Part shown: positions 9,752 to 18,118 of the stretch, piece after piece
Layout: each line of letters begins with the position of its first letter
How positions within the stretch are numbered: the stretch's first letter is position 1
DNA from: an uncultured Acholeplasmatales bacterium
Lineage (GTDB): Bacteria; Bacillota_I; Bacilli_A; Acholeplasmatales; Anaeroplasmataceae
Assembly: GCA_944324795.1 (NCBI GenBank)
Contig: CALUXR010000002.1
Coordinates: 1-64,000 of the forward strand
DNA: 64,000 nucleotides
Reading direction: 5' to 3'
Made by a program: the position numbers and the translations under genes
Notes under the pieces: model-generated
What the model was told of the DNA's origin: nothing
Databases searched by the model: none
Seen by the model: the letters and a program-made list of their open reading frames with translations, nothing else

Positions 9752-10740
9752 TATAATAATTCTCTTTTTGATTTGTCGTATGAATAAATAAATAGACCAG
9801 ATAATGGTTCATCAGATAAAATACGAAGAATACCATGACCAAGTAAAGAACCAACAGATACAACTTTAATTTTAGGTATTTGTTTATCTTTTGGTAATTC
9901 AATCGTATTAGTTATTATCAATTCTTTTAAAGATGAATTTTGAATTCTTTCAACAGCAGGATTAGATAAAACTCCATGTGTACAAGCTGCATAAACTTCT
10001 TTTGCCCCAGCTTTCATTAAAGCATCAGCACCAGCAGTTAATGTACCAGCAGTATCGACCATATCATCAACTAAAATGCAAGTTTTACCTGCAATATCAC
10101 CAAGTATATTCATAACCTCTGCCTTATTAGGTTCAGGTCTTCTTTTATCAATTATCGCAATAGGGCATTCTAAAACTTTAGCAAATTCGCGCGCTCTTGT
10201 AACTCCACCATGATCAGGAGATACAACAATCACATCTTTAGAATTTAATTTTTTATCTAAAAAATAATTTACTAAAATTGGTAAACCTAAGAAATTATCA
10301 ATTGGAATATTAAAGAAACCTTGAATTTGAGCTGCATGTAAATCCATCGCAATAACTCTATTAGCACCAGCAGTTTGAATTAAATCGGCAACTAATTTAG
10401 CACTTATAGGTTGACGTGATTTAGCTTTACGATCTTGACGAGAATAGCCATAATAAGGAATTACTAAATTGATTGTTTTAGCAGATGCTCTCTTTAAAGC
10501 ATCACACATTATTAATAATTCCATTAAATGTTCATTAACCGGTGAACTAGTTGGTTGAATTACAAATACATGATGACCTCTTACTGTTTCATTTATATTT
10601 ACATTTATTTCACCATCAGCAAAATGTAAAACATCACAACTTGATAAATCAATACCAATTGATTTAGCAATTTCTTCTGCAAGAGAGCGATTAGCAGATA
10701 AACTAAACAATTTAACTTTTTTACCTAATAAAGTAGACAT
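9751..10740 (-). CDS. prs: Ribose-phosphate pyrophosphokinase
   Basis: About 329 residues from the chosen start. Prs makes PRPP from ribose 5-phosphate and ATP, feeding purine, pyrimidine, NAD, His and Trp synthesis. The [23 protein letters not shown] and PRPP-binding [11 protein letters not shown] motifs are present. An ATG eight codons further upstream exists, but an AGGAGGT site lies just before the ATG ending at 10740, so that is the likely start. The product then begins [12 protein letters not shown], as in homologues. Confidence 0.96.
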   Translation of the reverse strand: MSTLLGKKVKLFSLSANRSLAEEIAKSIGIDLSSCDVLHFADGEINVNINETVRGHHVFVIQPTSSPVNEHLMELLIMCDALKRASAKTINLVIPYYGYSRQDRKAKSRQPISAKLVADLIQTAGANRVIAMDLHAAQIQGFFNIPIDNFLGLPILVNYFLDKKLNSKDVIVVSPDHGGVTRAREFAKVLECPIAIIDKRRPEPNKAEVMNILGDIAGKTCILVDDMVDTAGTLTAGADALMKAGAKEVYAACTHGVLSNPAVERIQNSSLKELIITNTIELPKDKQIPKIKVVSVGSLLGHGILRILSDEPLSGLFIYSYDKSKRELL

Positions 10741-10766
10741 TTCATTACCTCCTAAAACATACATTA

Positions 10767-10772
10767 ATTATA
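10767..10772 (-). promoter_or_regulatory. Extended -10 promoter element of prs
   Basis: A TATAAT preceded by TGT lies on the minus strand about 27-32 bases before the prs start. No good -35 box is visible at the usual distance. Confidence 0.5.
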
Positions 10773-10850
10773 ACAAAATTTTACATTTATTGTATATATT
10801 TAACATTCTAGAAAACGTTTTATAATTTTTTTATATTAATAAATGATTCA

Positions 10851-12461
10851 TTATCTCCCATTTATTATTTTTGTTTTTATGACTAAATAATTTGTTTCTT
10901 TTTTTAATATATCATAACTATTTAAATTAAAACTAAATCTTGTTGGGCCACTACCACTTTGATAACTTTTAATATTTAAATCATTTAATTTATCTTTAAA
11001 TATTTTATATTTTTCATCTAATAAAGATGCTGATTCTAAATCATTAAATAAATAATTTTCTAAATTAGAAATATCACCATTTATTAAACATTCACTAGCT
11101 TTATTTGTGGTATCTAGATGTTCTATATATTGATAATTATCATATATTTCTTTTGTAGAAAGACCAAAATTTGGCTTTATTAAGATTAATTCTACTTCTT
11201 TAATATTAGGAATGAATTTTAATATTTCTCCTCTATTACTAGCAATTGCCGCTTTATTATATAAAGTAAAATTGTTATCAGAACCAATCATTTTAGCTAG
11301 ACTTTCAAGTTCTTCTTTTGTTTTATTTAAATTAAATAATCTATTTAAACCTCTTAAAGTAGCACTAGAATCACTACTTCCTCCAGCTAAACCAGCTGAT
11401 AGCGGTATTTCTTTTTTTAAATAGATATGAACACCACTATTAACATTGTATTTTTCTTTAAATAATTTAATTGTTTTTAAAATTACATTATTTTCTATTT
11501 CTATATTACTAATAACTTTATCATCATCACTTTTAACAAAAATTAAAGTGTCATGTAAATCTATTGGTACCATCAATGAATTTAGGGGATGATAATCATT
11601 TTTATTTTTAAATACCCTTAATGTTAAATTAATTTTAGCATATGCATATTCAAAAATATTATTTATAATAAATAAATTATCACTTAAATTAATTATATCT
11701 TTAATACTTAATTCTTCAGCTCTAATATTTTCTTTAAAATTTAATTTATTAAATACTTCTTTTAATATATTTAAATTAAATTTATCTTTTAAATTATTAA
11801 TTAAAGTCTTTCTTTTTTGCCTAAAAATTAATTTATTTATTTCATAAAAATAATCTTCATTTATAACATTTTCTTTTTCTTTATCTTCTAAACTAATTAT
11901 AGCACTCTGAACTTTAGGAATAGGATCAAAACTAGTATTTTTAACAACAAAACATTTTTTAGTTTTAAATAAATAATTAAGATAAACAGTTAAAGCATTA
12001 TATTCTTTATTATTTTCTAAATAACAATATCTATTAGCTACTTCTTCTTGAACCATAAATAAATATTTATTAACTTTTAATTTATCTTCTATTAATTTTA
12101 ATATAATTGGAGTAGTAATATAATATGGTAAATTACCTATAATATAGATATTTTGTATATCATTATAAGCTAAAATATCTTCTTTTATATTAGCTTTTAA
12201 AATATCTTCATTAATAATCTTTAGATTTTTAGTTTTAATATTTAAATTAAGATAATTAATACACTCTTTATCTAATTCATAAGCTAAAACATATTTAGCT
12301 TTTTTAACTAATAACTTAGTTAAAGCTCCTTTACCAGGACCTATTTCTATAACTAATGAATCATCTAAAATATTTAATTCATCAACTATTTTATTTATTA
12401 TATTTTCATCAATTAAGAAATTTTGTCCTAAAGATTTCTTAGCTTTCACATCCATAATCAT
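10851..12461 (-). CDS. Fused 16S rRNA dimethyltransferase and CDP-ME kinase (RsmA-IspE)
   Basis: 536 residues in a single frame. Residues 4-263 are RsmA/KsgA, which dimethylates two adenines near the 3' end of 16S rRNA: KKSLGQNFL, SAM motif EIGPGKGAL (39-47) and NLPYY (110-114). Residues about 268-536 are IspE, the GHMP kinase of the MEP isoprenoid pathway: YAKINLTLRV with the catalytic Lys, PLSAGLAGGSSDSSA (353-367), IGSD and SGSGPTRF. The IspE part begins without a Met directly after the RsmA C-terminus. An AAGGAG site supports the first ATG. The gene overlaps rnmV by 23 bp. In Bacillus these genes lie close together but separate. Confidence 0.92.
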   Translation of the reverse strand: MIMDVKAKKSLGQNFLIDENIINKIVDELNILDDSLVIEIGPGKGALTKLLVKKAKYVLAYELDKECINYLNLNIKTKNLKIINEDILKANIKEDILAYNDIQNIYIIGNLPYYITTPIILKLIEDKLKVNKYLFMVQEEVANRYCYLENNKEYNALTVYLNYLFKTKKCFVVKNTSFDPIPKVQSAIISLEDKEKENVINEDYFYEINKLIFRQKRKTLINNLKDKFNLNILKEVFNKLNFKENIRAEELSIKDIINLSDNLFIINNIFEYAYAKINLTLRVFKNKNDYHPLNSLMVPIDLHDTLIFVKSDDDKVISNIEIENNVILKTIKLFKEKYNVNSGVHIYLKKEIPLSAGLAGGSSDSSATLRGLNRLFNLNKTKEELESLAKMIGSDNNFTLYNKAAIASNRGEILKFIPNIKEVELILIKPNFGLSTKEIYDNYQYIEHLDTTNKASECLINGDISNLENYLFNDLESASLLDEKYKIFKDKLNDLNIKSYQSGSGPTRFSFNLNSYDILKKETNYLVIKTKIINGR

Positions 12462-12978
12462 CTAAAATCTCCTTAACTTTATTTATATCTATATTAAAAC
12501 TATTTAATCTATTAATTAATGTTTTAACATTAGGTTTACCTATATTTAATTTATTAGCTAAATATTCTCTTTTTAATTTAGAATCATTATCTAAAGCTAA
12601 GCCTAAATTAATCAAAGTTTTTAAATCATACCTTTTATTAATATTTGTATTTTTTATATCACTTAAAGCCTCTAATATGTCCTTATCGCTAGCATGTTCT
12701 ACCCCTACTTTTTTCTTATTTTTACTAATACATTTATTTTTATTAATAAAAACTTCTTTAGCTTTTGGACAAATATTTTTGATTTTTTTCCTAATTCTTT
12801 CTCCTGGATAATCAGGATCTGTGAAAATAATAATTTCATTATTTTTAGCATATTCTTTAATTAAGTTTATTGTATTTTCACTTGTTTCACTACCATTTGT
12901 CGTAATTATTAATAAATTAGGAAATAATCTTTTTATTCTTTCATAATCATGTTTACCTTCAACAATTAAAATATCCAT
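12439..12978 (-). CDS. rnmV: Ribonuclease M5
   Basis: 179 residues. RNase M5 matures the 5S rRNA precursor in low-GC Firmicutes. The Toprim domain shows IVEGKHDYERI and the acidic FTDPDYPGERIR motif, and the conserved VGVEHAS block follows. It ends inside the start of the RsmA-IspE gene, the usual rnmV-ksgA pairing, and begins three bases after the HD gene stop codon, so these genes are co-transcribed. Confidence 0.95.
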   Translation of the reverse strand: MDILIVEGKHDYERIKRLFPNLLIITTNGSETSENTINLIKEYAKNNEIIIFTDPDYPGERIRKKIKNICPKAKEVFINKNKCISKNKKKVGVEHASDKDILEALSDIKNTNINKRYDLKTLINLGLALDNDSKLKREYLANKLNIGKPNVKTLINRLNSFNIDINKVKEILDDYGCES

Positions 12979-12981
12979 AAT

Positions 12982-14172
12982 CTAACCTTCAAAATAATAT
13001 ATTCTTTTAACTTCTTTATAAGATGAAACAGCTAAGGCATTAATAACACTTGAATATTCTTCAATTGGGATTATTTTTCCATTATCTAAATAAATATTTA
13101 TATTATCTTTACCTAAAGTTGTAAGATAAGCTACCGCACTAACACTAGATTCATAATAATAATATTTTTTATTTAAATAAGGTTTTATTAAATCTAAATT
13201 AATATCTTTATTTAATTCTATATATTTAAATAAATGTCTATTTTCAATAGCGTTTGCAAATTTATTTAGTATTTCATCTTCACTTTTAATTAATTGTTTA
13301 ATAAAACCAAAAACATAATTATCATCAATTTCAATATAACTTTTAATGTTGTTACTATCTTTTAAGATAGCTAAAAAATCCTCTAAATTAGCATTTATTT
13401 TAATATTATTAGCCACTAAATCTTTAATTCTATTATATATTGATTCAAGCAATAATTCATAAGCTCTAGCTACCGGATGATAATATACTTGGAAATACAT
13501 ATGATATCTAGCCATTAAATATGATTCAACTGAATGTAAGCCACTAGCTCTAACTAGCACTTTTTGGTCTTTAATTATTAAACTTCTAAGTAATCTTAAA
13601 CGATCAATATTGCCATATAAAGCACCTGTAAAATAAGCATCACGAGATAAATAATCTAGTCTATCAACATCTAATTGACTTGAAATTAATTGTTCTATAA
13701 GTCTATATTTTCCTTCTTTTCTTATGATTGAAGAAATATCAAAAGGATTAATTTTTTCTTCTACTAAAATTTTATAAATATCACTATCTTTATAAGTTAT
13801 AATACGTGCTGACATTTCTTCATGAGATACATCTAAAACATTTTCAAAAGCATGTGAATATGGTCCATGGCCAATATCATGAAGAAGAGAAGTACATAAA
13901 AATAAAACTTGTTCATATTCGTCTAAATTTTCTTTTATTCCTTCTACTTTTAATAAAACAAGTCTAGCCATTTGATAAGTTCCTAAAGCATGACAAAAAC
14001 GGGAATGTTCTGCCGTTTGAAAAACCATTCCAACACCACTAAGTTGTCTTATTCTTCTTAATCTTTGAACTTCTTTACTATCGATCAATTTACTTATTAA
14101 TTCTAAATCTACTTCAATATAACCATAAATAGGATCACGAAAAACTTTCGTTCTTTCTAACTTTTTAAACAA
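12982..14172 (-). CDS. HD-domain phosphohydrolase (YwfO/COG1078 type)
   Basis: 396 residues. The HD signature is clear: RIRQLSGVGMVF, EHSRFCHALGTYQMA and LLHDIGHGPYSHAFE supply the metal-binding His and Asp residues. The family resembles dGTPases and hydrolyses nucleoside triphosphates in some members; the substrate here is unknown. The start is TTG, encoding the peptide MFKKLERTKVFRDP, with a GGTG ribosome site upstream. It heads the HD-rnmV-rsmA/ispE operon. Confidence 0.9.
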   Translation of the reverse strand: MFKKLERTKVFRDPIYGYIEVDLELISKLIDSKEVQRLRRIRQLSGVGMVFQTAEHSRFCHALGTYQMARLVLLKVEGIKENLDEYEQVLFLCTSLLHDIGHGPYSHAFENVLDVSHEEMSARIITYKDSDIYKILVEEKINPFDISSIIRKEGKYRLIEQLISSQLDVDRLDYLSRDAYFTGALYGNIDRLRLLRSLIIKDQKVLVRASGLHSVESYLMARYHMYFQVYYHPVARAYELLLESIYNRIKDLVANNIKINANLEDFLAILKDSNNIKSYIEIDDNYVFGFIKQLIKSEDEILNKFANAIENRHLFKYIELNKDINLDLIKPYLNKKYYYYESSVSAVAYLTTLGKDNINIYLDNGKIIPIEEYSSVINALAVSSYKEVKRIYYFEG

Positions 14173-14194
14173 ATTATCACCACATTTCTAATTC

Positions 14195-14222
14195 ATTTTA
14201 TAATATTTATTTTTAAAAGCAA
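14195..14222 (-). promoter_or_regulatory. Promoter of the HD-rnmV-rsmA/ispE operon
   Basis: On the minus strand TTGCTT (14217-14222) and TAAAAT (14195-14200) are separated by 16 bp, just upstream of the TTG start. Confidence 0.6.
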
Positions 14223-14273
14223 GCTTTTTAACTTTTTGTTTTAAATTATTAGACTTTTAATATATAAAAGTGC

Positions 14274-14279
14274 TATAAT
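14274..14279 (+). promoter_or_regulatory. Extended -10 element of pduL
   Basis: TATAAT preceded by TGC lies 26 bases before the pduL ATG. A TTAGAC-like -35 is present at a longer than ideal spacing of about 19 bp. Confidence 0.6.
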
Positions 14280-14304
14280 TTAACTATAAGGAAGGAAAAA
14301 GAAA

Positions 14305-14877
14305 ATGAAACAAATTTTAATTGAAACAAGTGCTAGACACGTACATGTTACAGAAGAAACATTAAAAGTATTATTCGGACCAGAAGGTAAATTAGAAGTT
14401 AAAAAAATGTTATCTCAACCTGGTCAATTTGCATCTAATCAAAAGGTTAAAGTTGTAGGACCTAAAGGTGAATTAAATTGTTCAATTCTAGGACCTGAAA
14501 GAAATCATAATCAAGTTGAATTATCATTTACAGATTGCCGTACAATCGGTGTTACTGCCCCTGTTAGAGAATCTGGTGATATCAAAGGTAGTGGAGCTTG
14601 TAAATTAGTAGGTCCATGTGGTGAAGTTGAATTAACTGAAGGTGTTATTGTTGCTAAACGTCACGTTCATATGACTCCTGAAGATGCTAGTGAATTAGGT
14701 GTTAATAATGGTGATATCGTATCAGTTAAAGTTTTAAATGAAACAGGTCGTAAATTAATATTTGAAGATACAGTAGTAAGAGTATCTAAAAATTACAGCT
14801 TAGCTATGCATATTGATACAGATGAATCAAATGCTGGTTGCCTAGCTGGTGTAATTTATGGCGAACTAGTTAAATAA
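14305..14877 (+). CDS. pduL: Phosphate acyltransferase PduL
   Basis: 190 residues. PduL-type enzymes swap CoA and phosphate on acetyl or propionyl groups, replacing the unrelated Pta. Both metal-binding repeats are present, RHVHVT (His 12, 14) and KRHVHMTPEDA (His 120, 122), with GPERNHNQVE between them. No microcompartment shell genes or N-terminal targeting helix are seen, so a free cytosolic enzyme working with acetate kinase to make ATP is likely. It is the only plus-strand gene left of the origin and is monocistronic, with its own promoter and terminator. Confidence 0.93.
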   Translation: MKQILIETSARHVHVTEETLKVLFGPEGKLEVKKMLSQPGQFASNQKVKVVGPKGELNCSILGPERNHNQVELSFTDCRTIGVTAPVRESGDIKGSGACKLVGPCGEVELTEGVIVAKRHVHMTPEDASELGVNNGDIVSVKVLNETGRKLIFEDTVVRVSKNYSLAMHIDTDESNAGCLAGVIYGELVK

Positions 14878-14900
14878 TTATTTTATATCTTAAAAACAAT

Positions 14901-14927
14901 AAGGAGGAACAAATCCTCCTTATATTT
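14901..14927. terminator. Bidirectional terminator between pduL and the histidine kinase
   Basis: An 8-bp GC-containing stem (14901-14908 with 14914-14921) is followed by ATATTTTTT on the plus strand. It serves the convergent pduL and kinase genes. Confidence 0.8.
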
Positions 14928-14928
14928 T

Positions 14929-16260
14929 TTATTCCTTATATATAACAAAAGAAACTCCGCCTTGTTTTTCATTATAAACTTTCAATTTTAAATCAAAGAA
15001 ATTAACTGTTTTTTGAACAATTGACATCCCAAGACCAAATTCTCCTTTTGATCCTTTTTCATAAGGTTTAAAATTAGCTTTTAAAAATTTATCTTCAATT
15101 GCTTCTCCATCATTATAAATAGTTAATTTATTCTCTTTAGTTGTAATAATAATCTTACTTTTAGCATAACGAATAGCATTATCAACAATATTTTCAACAA
15201 TTGTTGTAAAATTTTCTCTATATCCTAAAAATATACAAGGTTCTAAATTTAAAATAAACTTAATTTTATTATCATTAACATTATGATTATTAACTACTTC
15301 TTTAATAACATCACAAATATCAACTTCACTAAATGGCTTATCTTTATTTAAATATTCTAATCTATTATATTGTAATAATTGATTAACTTTTGATTTTAAA
15401 ACATCAGCTTGCTTCACAATTATTTTAGCATCTTCTTTATCACAAACACCATCTAAAATAGCTTCACCATAATTTTTTATAACCGCAATTGGCGTCTTAA
15501 AATCATGACTAACATTTTGTAACATTTCTTGTTTAATATTTTCACTATTTTTAATTTCTATTCGCATTTGTTCAATACTATCAGATAATTCTCTTATTTC
15601 ATCATCGCCATCATCTATATATCCAACATTGTAATTATCTTTAGTCATATTAGAAATATGGCTTTGTAAAGCCTTTATTCTATTAATCATTTTATTTATA
15701 AAGAACCCTAAAATAAAAGCTAATAAGATTGTCGCTATTGTTATTACAATAATTATATTAAAAATAACATTACGAATAAATCCTTCGTTATAAGTGTCAT
15801 CAACTAGAAAAACAACAAAATTTTTTGTTTTTTCATCAACTCTAAAACAATAATAAATTGTACCGTTTTTAGCTTCATAAGAATTGTTACCAATTTCAAT
15901 TTTATTTAAAAATGTATCTAATTCACTATTTTCTAAAACATTAGTTTCTAAATAATAAGACATACAAATTGGTTTATCTTCTATTTTTCCTTGAATAACA
16001 GATAAACTGCTAGTAGTGCCCCAAATTTCTGGTCTATTAATACCTACATTATCGCCAATTATTGGTATTCCTTTTTGCCAATAATCGACTGTTAATCTAG
16101 TATAATTATCTAATCTATAATACGTCTCCTGTGTTGCTATCATATTTAAACTAAGAGCCAATATGATGATAATTGCACAAAAAATAATAATTAAACTAGA
16201 AAAGAAGATTAAAAAAATCTTAGCTGATAGACTTCTTTTTATAACTTTTTTTTCTACCAT
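14929..16260 (-). CDS. Membrane sensor histidine kinase
   Basis: 443 residues. Two membrane segments (about 13-40 and 163-188) flank an extracytoplasmic sensor domain of about 120 residues. Then come a HAMP-like linker (to about 240), a dimerisation/phosphoacceptor domain with NVSHDFKTP (His 252) and a C-terminal ATPase domain with NIVDNAIRYA and GLGMSIVQ. It overlaps its response regulator gene by 7 bp. The signal is unknown; the sensor domain is not one I recognise. Confidence 0.93.
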   Translation of the reverse strand: MVEKKVIKRSLSAKIFLIFFSSLIIIFCAIIIILALSLNMIATQETYYRLDNYTRLTVDYWQKGIPIIGDNVGINRPEIWGTTSSLSVIQGKIEDKPICMSYYLETNVLENSELDTFLNKIEIGNNSYEAKNGTIYYCFRVDEKTKNFVVFLVDDTYNEGFIRNVIFNIIIVITIATILLAFILGFFINKMINRIKALQSHISNMTKDNYNVGYIDDGDDEIRELSDSIEQMRIEIKNSENIKQEMLQNVSHDFKTPIAVIKNYGEAILDGVCDKEDAKIIVKQADVLKSKVNQLLQYNRLEYLNKDKPFSEVDICDVIKEVVNNHNVNDNKIKFILNLEPCIFLGYRENFTTIVENIVDNAIRYAKSKIIITTKENKLTIYNDGEAIEDKFLKANFKPYEKGSKGEFGLGMSIVQKTVNFFDLKLKVYNEKQGGVSFVIYKE

Positions 16261-16916
16261 AATAGACGATACCCATAACCATAAATAGTTTCAACATTTA
16301 TATTAGGCATTTTCGCTCTTAATCTTCTTAAAAGATCATCTACTACTCTATCACTTCCAAAATATTCATTTCCCCAAACTTGTTCTATTATTTGTTCTCT
16401 TGATAAAGCTTTATTTTTATTTTCTAATAAATAACATAATAAATCATATTCTTTTGATGTTAAAACAACTATTTCACCATTATAAAATACTCTTCTTTTA
16501 TCAAAATCAATTTCATAATCTAGATATTTAATTAAAGTTGTTTCTTCTTCTTTATAACATCTTTCTAATATTTTTTTAATTCTTAACATCAATTCTCTCA
16601 TATTATAAGGTTTAGCTAAATAATCATCAGAACCAAGCTCTAACCCCATAATTTTATCAATGTCTTGATCGCGTGCTGATGTAAATATTACAGGCATATT
16701 TGGTTTTTCTTCTTTAATTTTTTTAATTAAATCATATCCAGAAATTGTACCTGGCAACATTATATCTAATATCCATAGTTTATAATCTTCTTTTATTTCT
16801 TTACTTGCTTGTTCACCACTATTAAATATTTTATATTCATAGCCTTCATTATTTAAATATTTTCCTATTAAATTAGCTAAATTAATTTCATCTTCTACAA
16901 CTGCTATTTTATACAT
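16254..16916 (-). CDS. OmpR-family response regulator
   Basis: 220 residues. The receiver domain has the acidic pair in VVEDE, phospho-acceptor Asp 51 in LDIMLPG, and Lys 102 in LAKPYN. The C-terminal winged helix (about 125-220) ends with VVDDLLRRLRAKM and the YGYGYRL block. It is the first gene of the two-gene unit with the kinase, preceded by its own promoter and, further up, by the candidate small RNA. Confidence 0.95.
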   Translation of the reverse strand: MYKIAVVEDEINLANLIGKYLNNEGYEYKIFNSGEQASKEIKEDYKLWILDIMLPGTISGYDLIKKIKEEKPNMPVIFTSARDQDIDKIMGLELGSDDYLAKPYNMRELMLRIKKILERCYKEEETTLIKYLDYEIDFDKRRVFYNGEIVVLTSKEYDLLCYLLENKNKALSREQIIEQVWGNEYFGSDRVVDDLLRRLRAKMPNINVETIYGYGYRLLW

Positions 16917-16937
16917 TTTTCCACTTCCTTTTTTTAT

Positions 16938-16966
16938 ATTTTATAATATTTAATAAATAATTACAA
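16938..16966 (-). promoter_or_regulatory. Promoter of the two-component operon
   Basis: TTGTAA (16961-16966) and TAAAAT (16938-16943) on the minus strand with a 17-bp spacer, just downstream of the small-RNA terminator. Confidence 0.55.
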
Positions 16967-16972
16967 TTAATA

Positions 16973-17093
16973 AAAAAATGATAAAGGACAACACTAAGGT
17001 TGTCCTTTATCTGGGAGAGTTATAGTTTGCTTATGAAAAAGATATCTATCAATAACTTAAGGGAGAGTGATAGATAGTGTCCTTATTAGGACA
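16973..17093 (-). ncRNA. Candidate C-rich small RNA (about 120 nt)
   Basis: A transcript is predicted from a good promoter (17099-17127) to a perfect 12-bp terminator stem (16981-16992 with 16999-17010) followed by a T-run. It has a 5' hairpin (17079-17083 with 17088-17092) and a central hairpin (17044-17051 with 17068-17075) whose loop holds CUCUCCC. A second CUCUCCC lies single-stranded before the terminator. Such motifs can pair with GGAGAG-type ribosome sites, as in C-rich regulatory RNAs of Firmicutes. No ORF of useful size is seen. A leader attenuator for the response regulator gene downstream is the main alternative. Confidence 0.6.
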
Positions 17094-17098
17094 TATGT

Positions 17099-17127
17099 AT
17101 AATAACACACAACATAAATTAAATCAA
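17099..17127 (-). promoter_or_regulatory. Promoter of the candidate small RNA
   Basis: TTGATT (17122-17127), a 17-bp spacer and TATTAT (17099-17104) preceded by TGT give a near-consensus extended -10 promoter on the minus strand. Confidence 0.7.
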
Positions 17128-17170
17128 TATATTTTATTATATTGTTAGAAAAAAGCACCTTTTGTAAAAA

Positions 17171-17202
17171 AAATTAAAAAAAGAAGTGATTTTTTCACTT
17201 CT
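17171..17202 (-). terminator. Terminator of rpoE
   Basis: An 8-bp stem (17182-17189 with 17195-17202) at the rpoE stop codon, followed by a T-rich tract on the minus strand. Confidence 0.75.
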
Positions 17203-17716
17203 AATTATCATCATACATGTCTTCATAATCATCCATGTAATCATTATATTCATCTTCTGAGAATGAATCATCTTCATCATCTTCATGATAACGTTCTAAT
17301 AAATCACCATTTTCATCATGTTCATAATCGTCATCATCATCTTCTTCTTCATCTTGATCATATTCATCTTGGTCATATTCATCATCATTTTCATAATCAT
17401 TATCATCTAAGATGTCTTCATCATCTAATTCATCATCAACAATAGATTCACCTGTATTAAATTCAGATCCATCTTTATCATATATATCTAAAGATTGCCT
17501 TTCTTTTAAATCCCATTCTTCATCACCCATAAAAACAAATTTAGAACTTGTAGTAATATCTAAATATAATTGGGTTCTATGTTCATAATCGTCATCAGAT
17601 AAACCTTTTGCTTCTAATGTTTGTTTTAATAATTCATTTATATTCATTCTTTCTTGATGATTTGCTAGAATATCATAGGCTACATCAAGCATTGACATTT
17701 CTTGGTAATTTGGCAT
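17201..17716 (-). CDS. rpoE: RNA polymerase delta subunit
   Basis: 171 residues. Delta is a Firmicutes-specific polymerase subunit that speeds recycling and promoter selectivity. Residues 1-80 form the HARE-HTH domain (MSMLDVAYDILA, DEEWDLKERQ). Residues 90-171 are an almost pure Asp/Glu tail, as expected. A GGAGGGG ribosome site precedes the ATG. A consensus promoter lies in the end of the upstream DUF1934 gene. Confidence 0.95.
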   Translation of the reverse strand: MPNYQEMSMLDVAYDILANHQERMNINELLKQTLEAKGLSDDDYEHRTQLYLDITTSSKFVFMGDEEWDLKERQSLDIYDKDGSEFNTGESIVDDELDDEDILDDNDYENDDEYDQDEYDQDEEEDDDDDYEHDENGDLLERYHEDDEDDSFSEDEYNDYMDDYEDMYDDN

Positions 17717-17743
17717 TATACCCCTCCATTTTTTCGTTTACAT

Positions 17744-17772
17744 ATTTTAATCTATTTTTATATCTTTTGCAA
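17744..17772 (-). promoter_or_regulatory. Promoter of rpoE
   Basis: TTGCAA (17767-17772) and TAAAAT (17744-17749) on the minus strand with a 17-bp spacer, inside the 3' end of the DUF1934 gene. Confidence 0.65.
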
Positions 17773-18118
17773 GATATTTAATCCAAATTTTATGCTTACT
17801 AACAACATTATTATCTAATATTAAATCATATTTTAAATAATAACCGTTTTCACTTTTTTTTAATAAATGGGTATAGATAAATAAAGTTGTTTCTAAATCA
17901 TATTCTATTTTTAAATTCGTCCTAGTTATTTTTCCTGGTATAAATAATAATTCTTGTTTAATTTTACCTTCTCTTAAACAAATTAAGCCATCACTAGTAT
18001 CTTTAAATGTAGTTTTAATATTTTCATCATAAAAATAAATATTTCTACCTTCTATAAAATATTCTAATTCTTTATTTATAACTTCATTATCTACAATACT
18101 TCTAAAAAGTAATCTCAT
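17747..18118 (-). CDS. DUF1934 (YwiB-like) calycin-fold protein
   Basis: 123 residues. The pattern TTFKDTSDGLICLREGKIKQ, then a long beta-rich run ending LKYDLILDNNVVSKHKIWIKY, matches DUF1934/YwiB, a small beta-barrel family encoded beside rpoE in Bacilli. Function is unknown. The start overlaps the end of recR by 4 bp, so it belongs to the dnaX-ebfC-recR operon. Confidence 0.65.
   Translation of the reverse strand: MRLLFRSIVDNEVINKELEYFIEGRNIYFYDENIKTTFKDTSDGLICLREGKIKQELLFIPGKITRTNLKIEYDLETTLFIYTHLLKKSENGYYLKYDLILDNNVVSKHKIWIKYLAKDIKID

Noticed and set aside
10812-10821. AAAACGTTTT palindrome between prs and the rsmA-ispE gene
   Set aside because: Short and AT-rich, with no match to the cre consensus and no second copy nearby.
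17263-17445. Plus-strand ORF rich in His and Leu
   Set aside because: It is the antisense of the Asp/Glu tail of rpoE, where GAT/GAA repeats read as CAT/CTT on the other strand.
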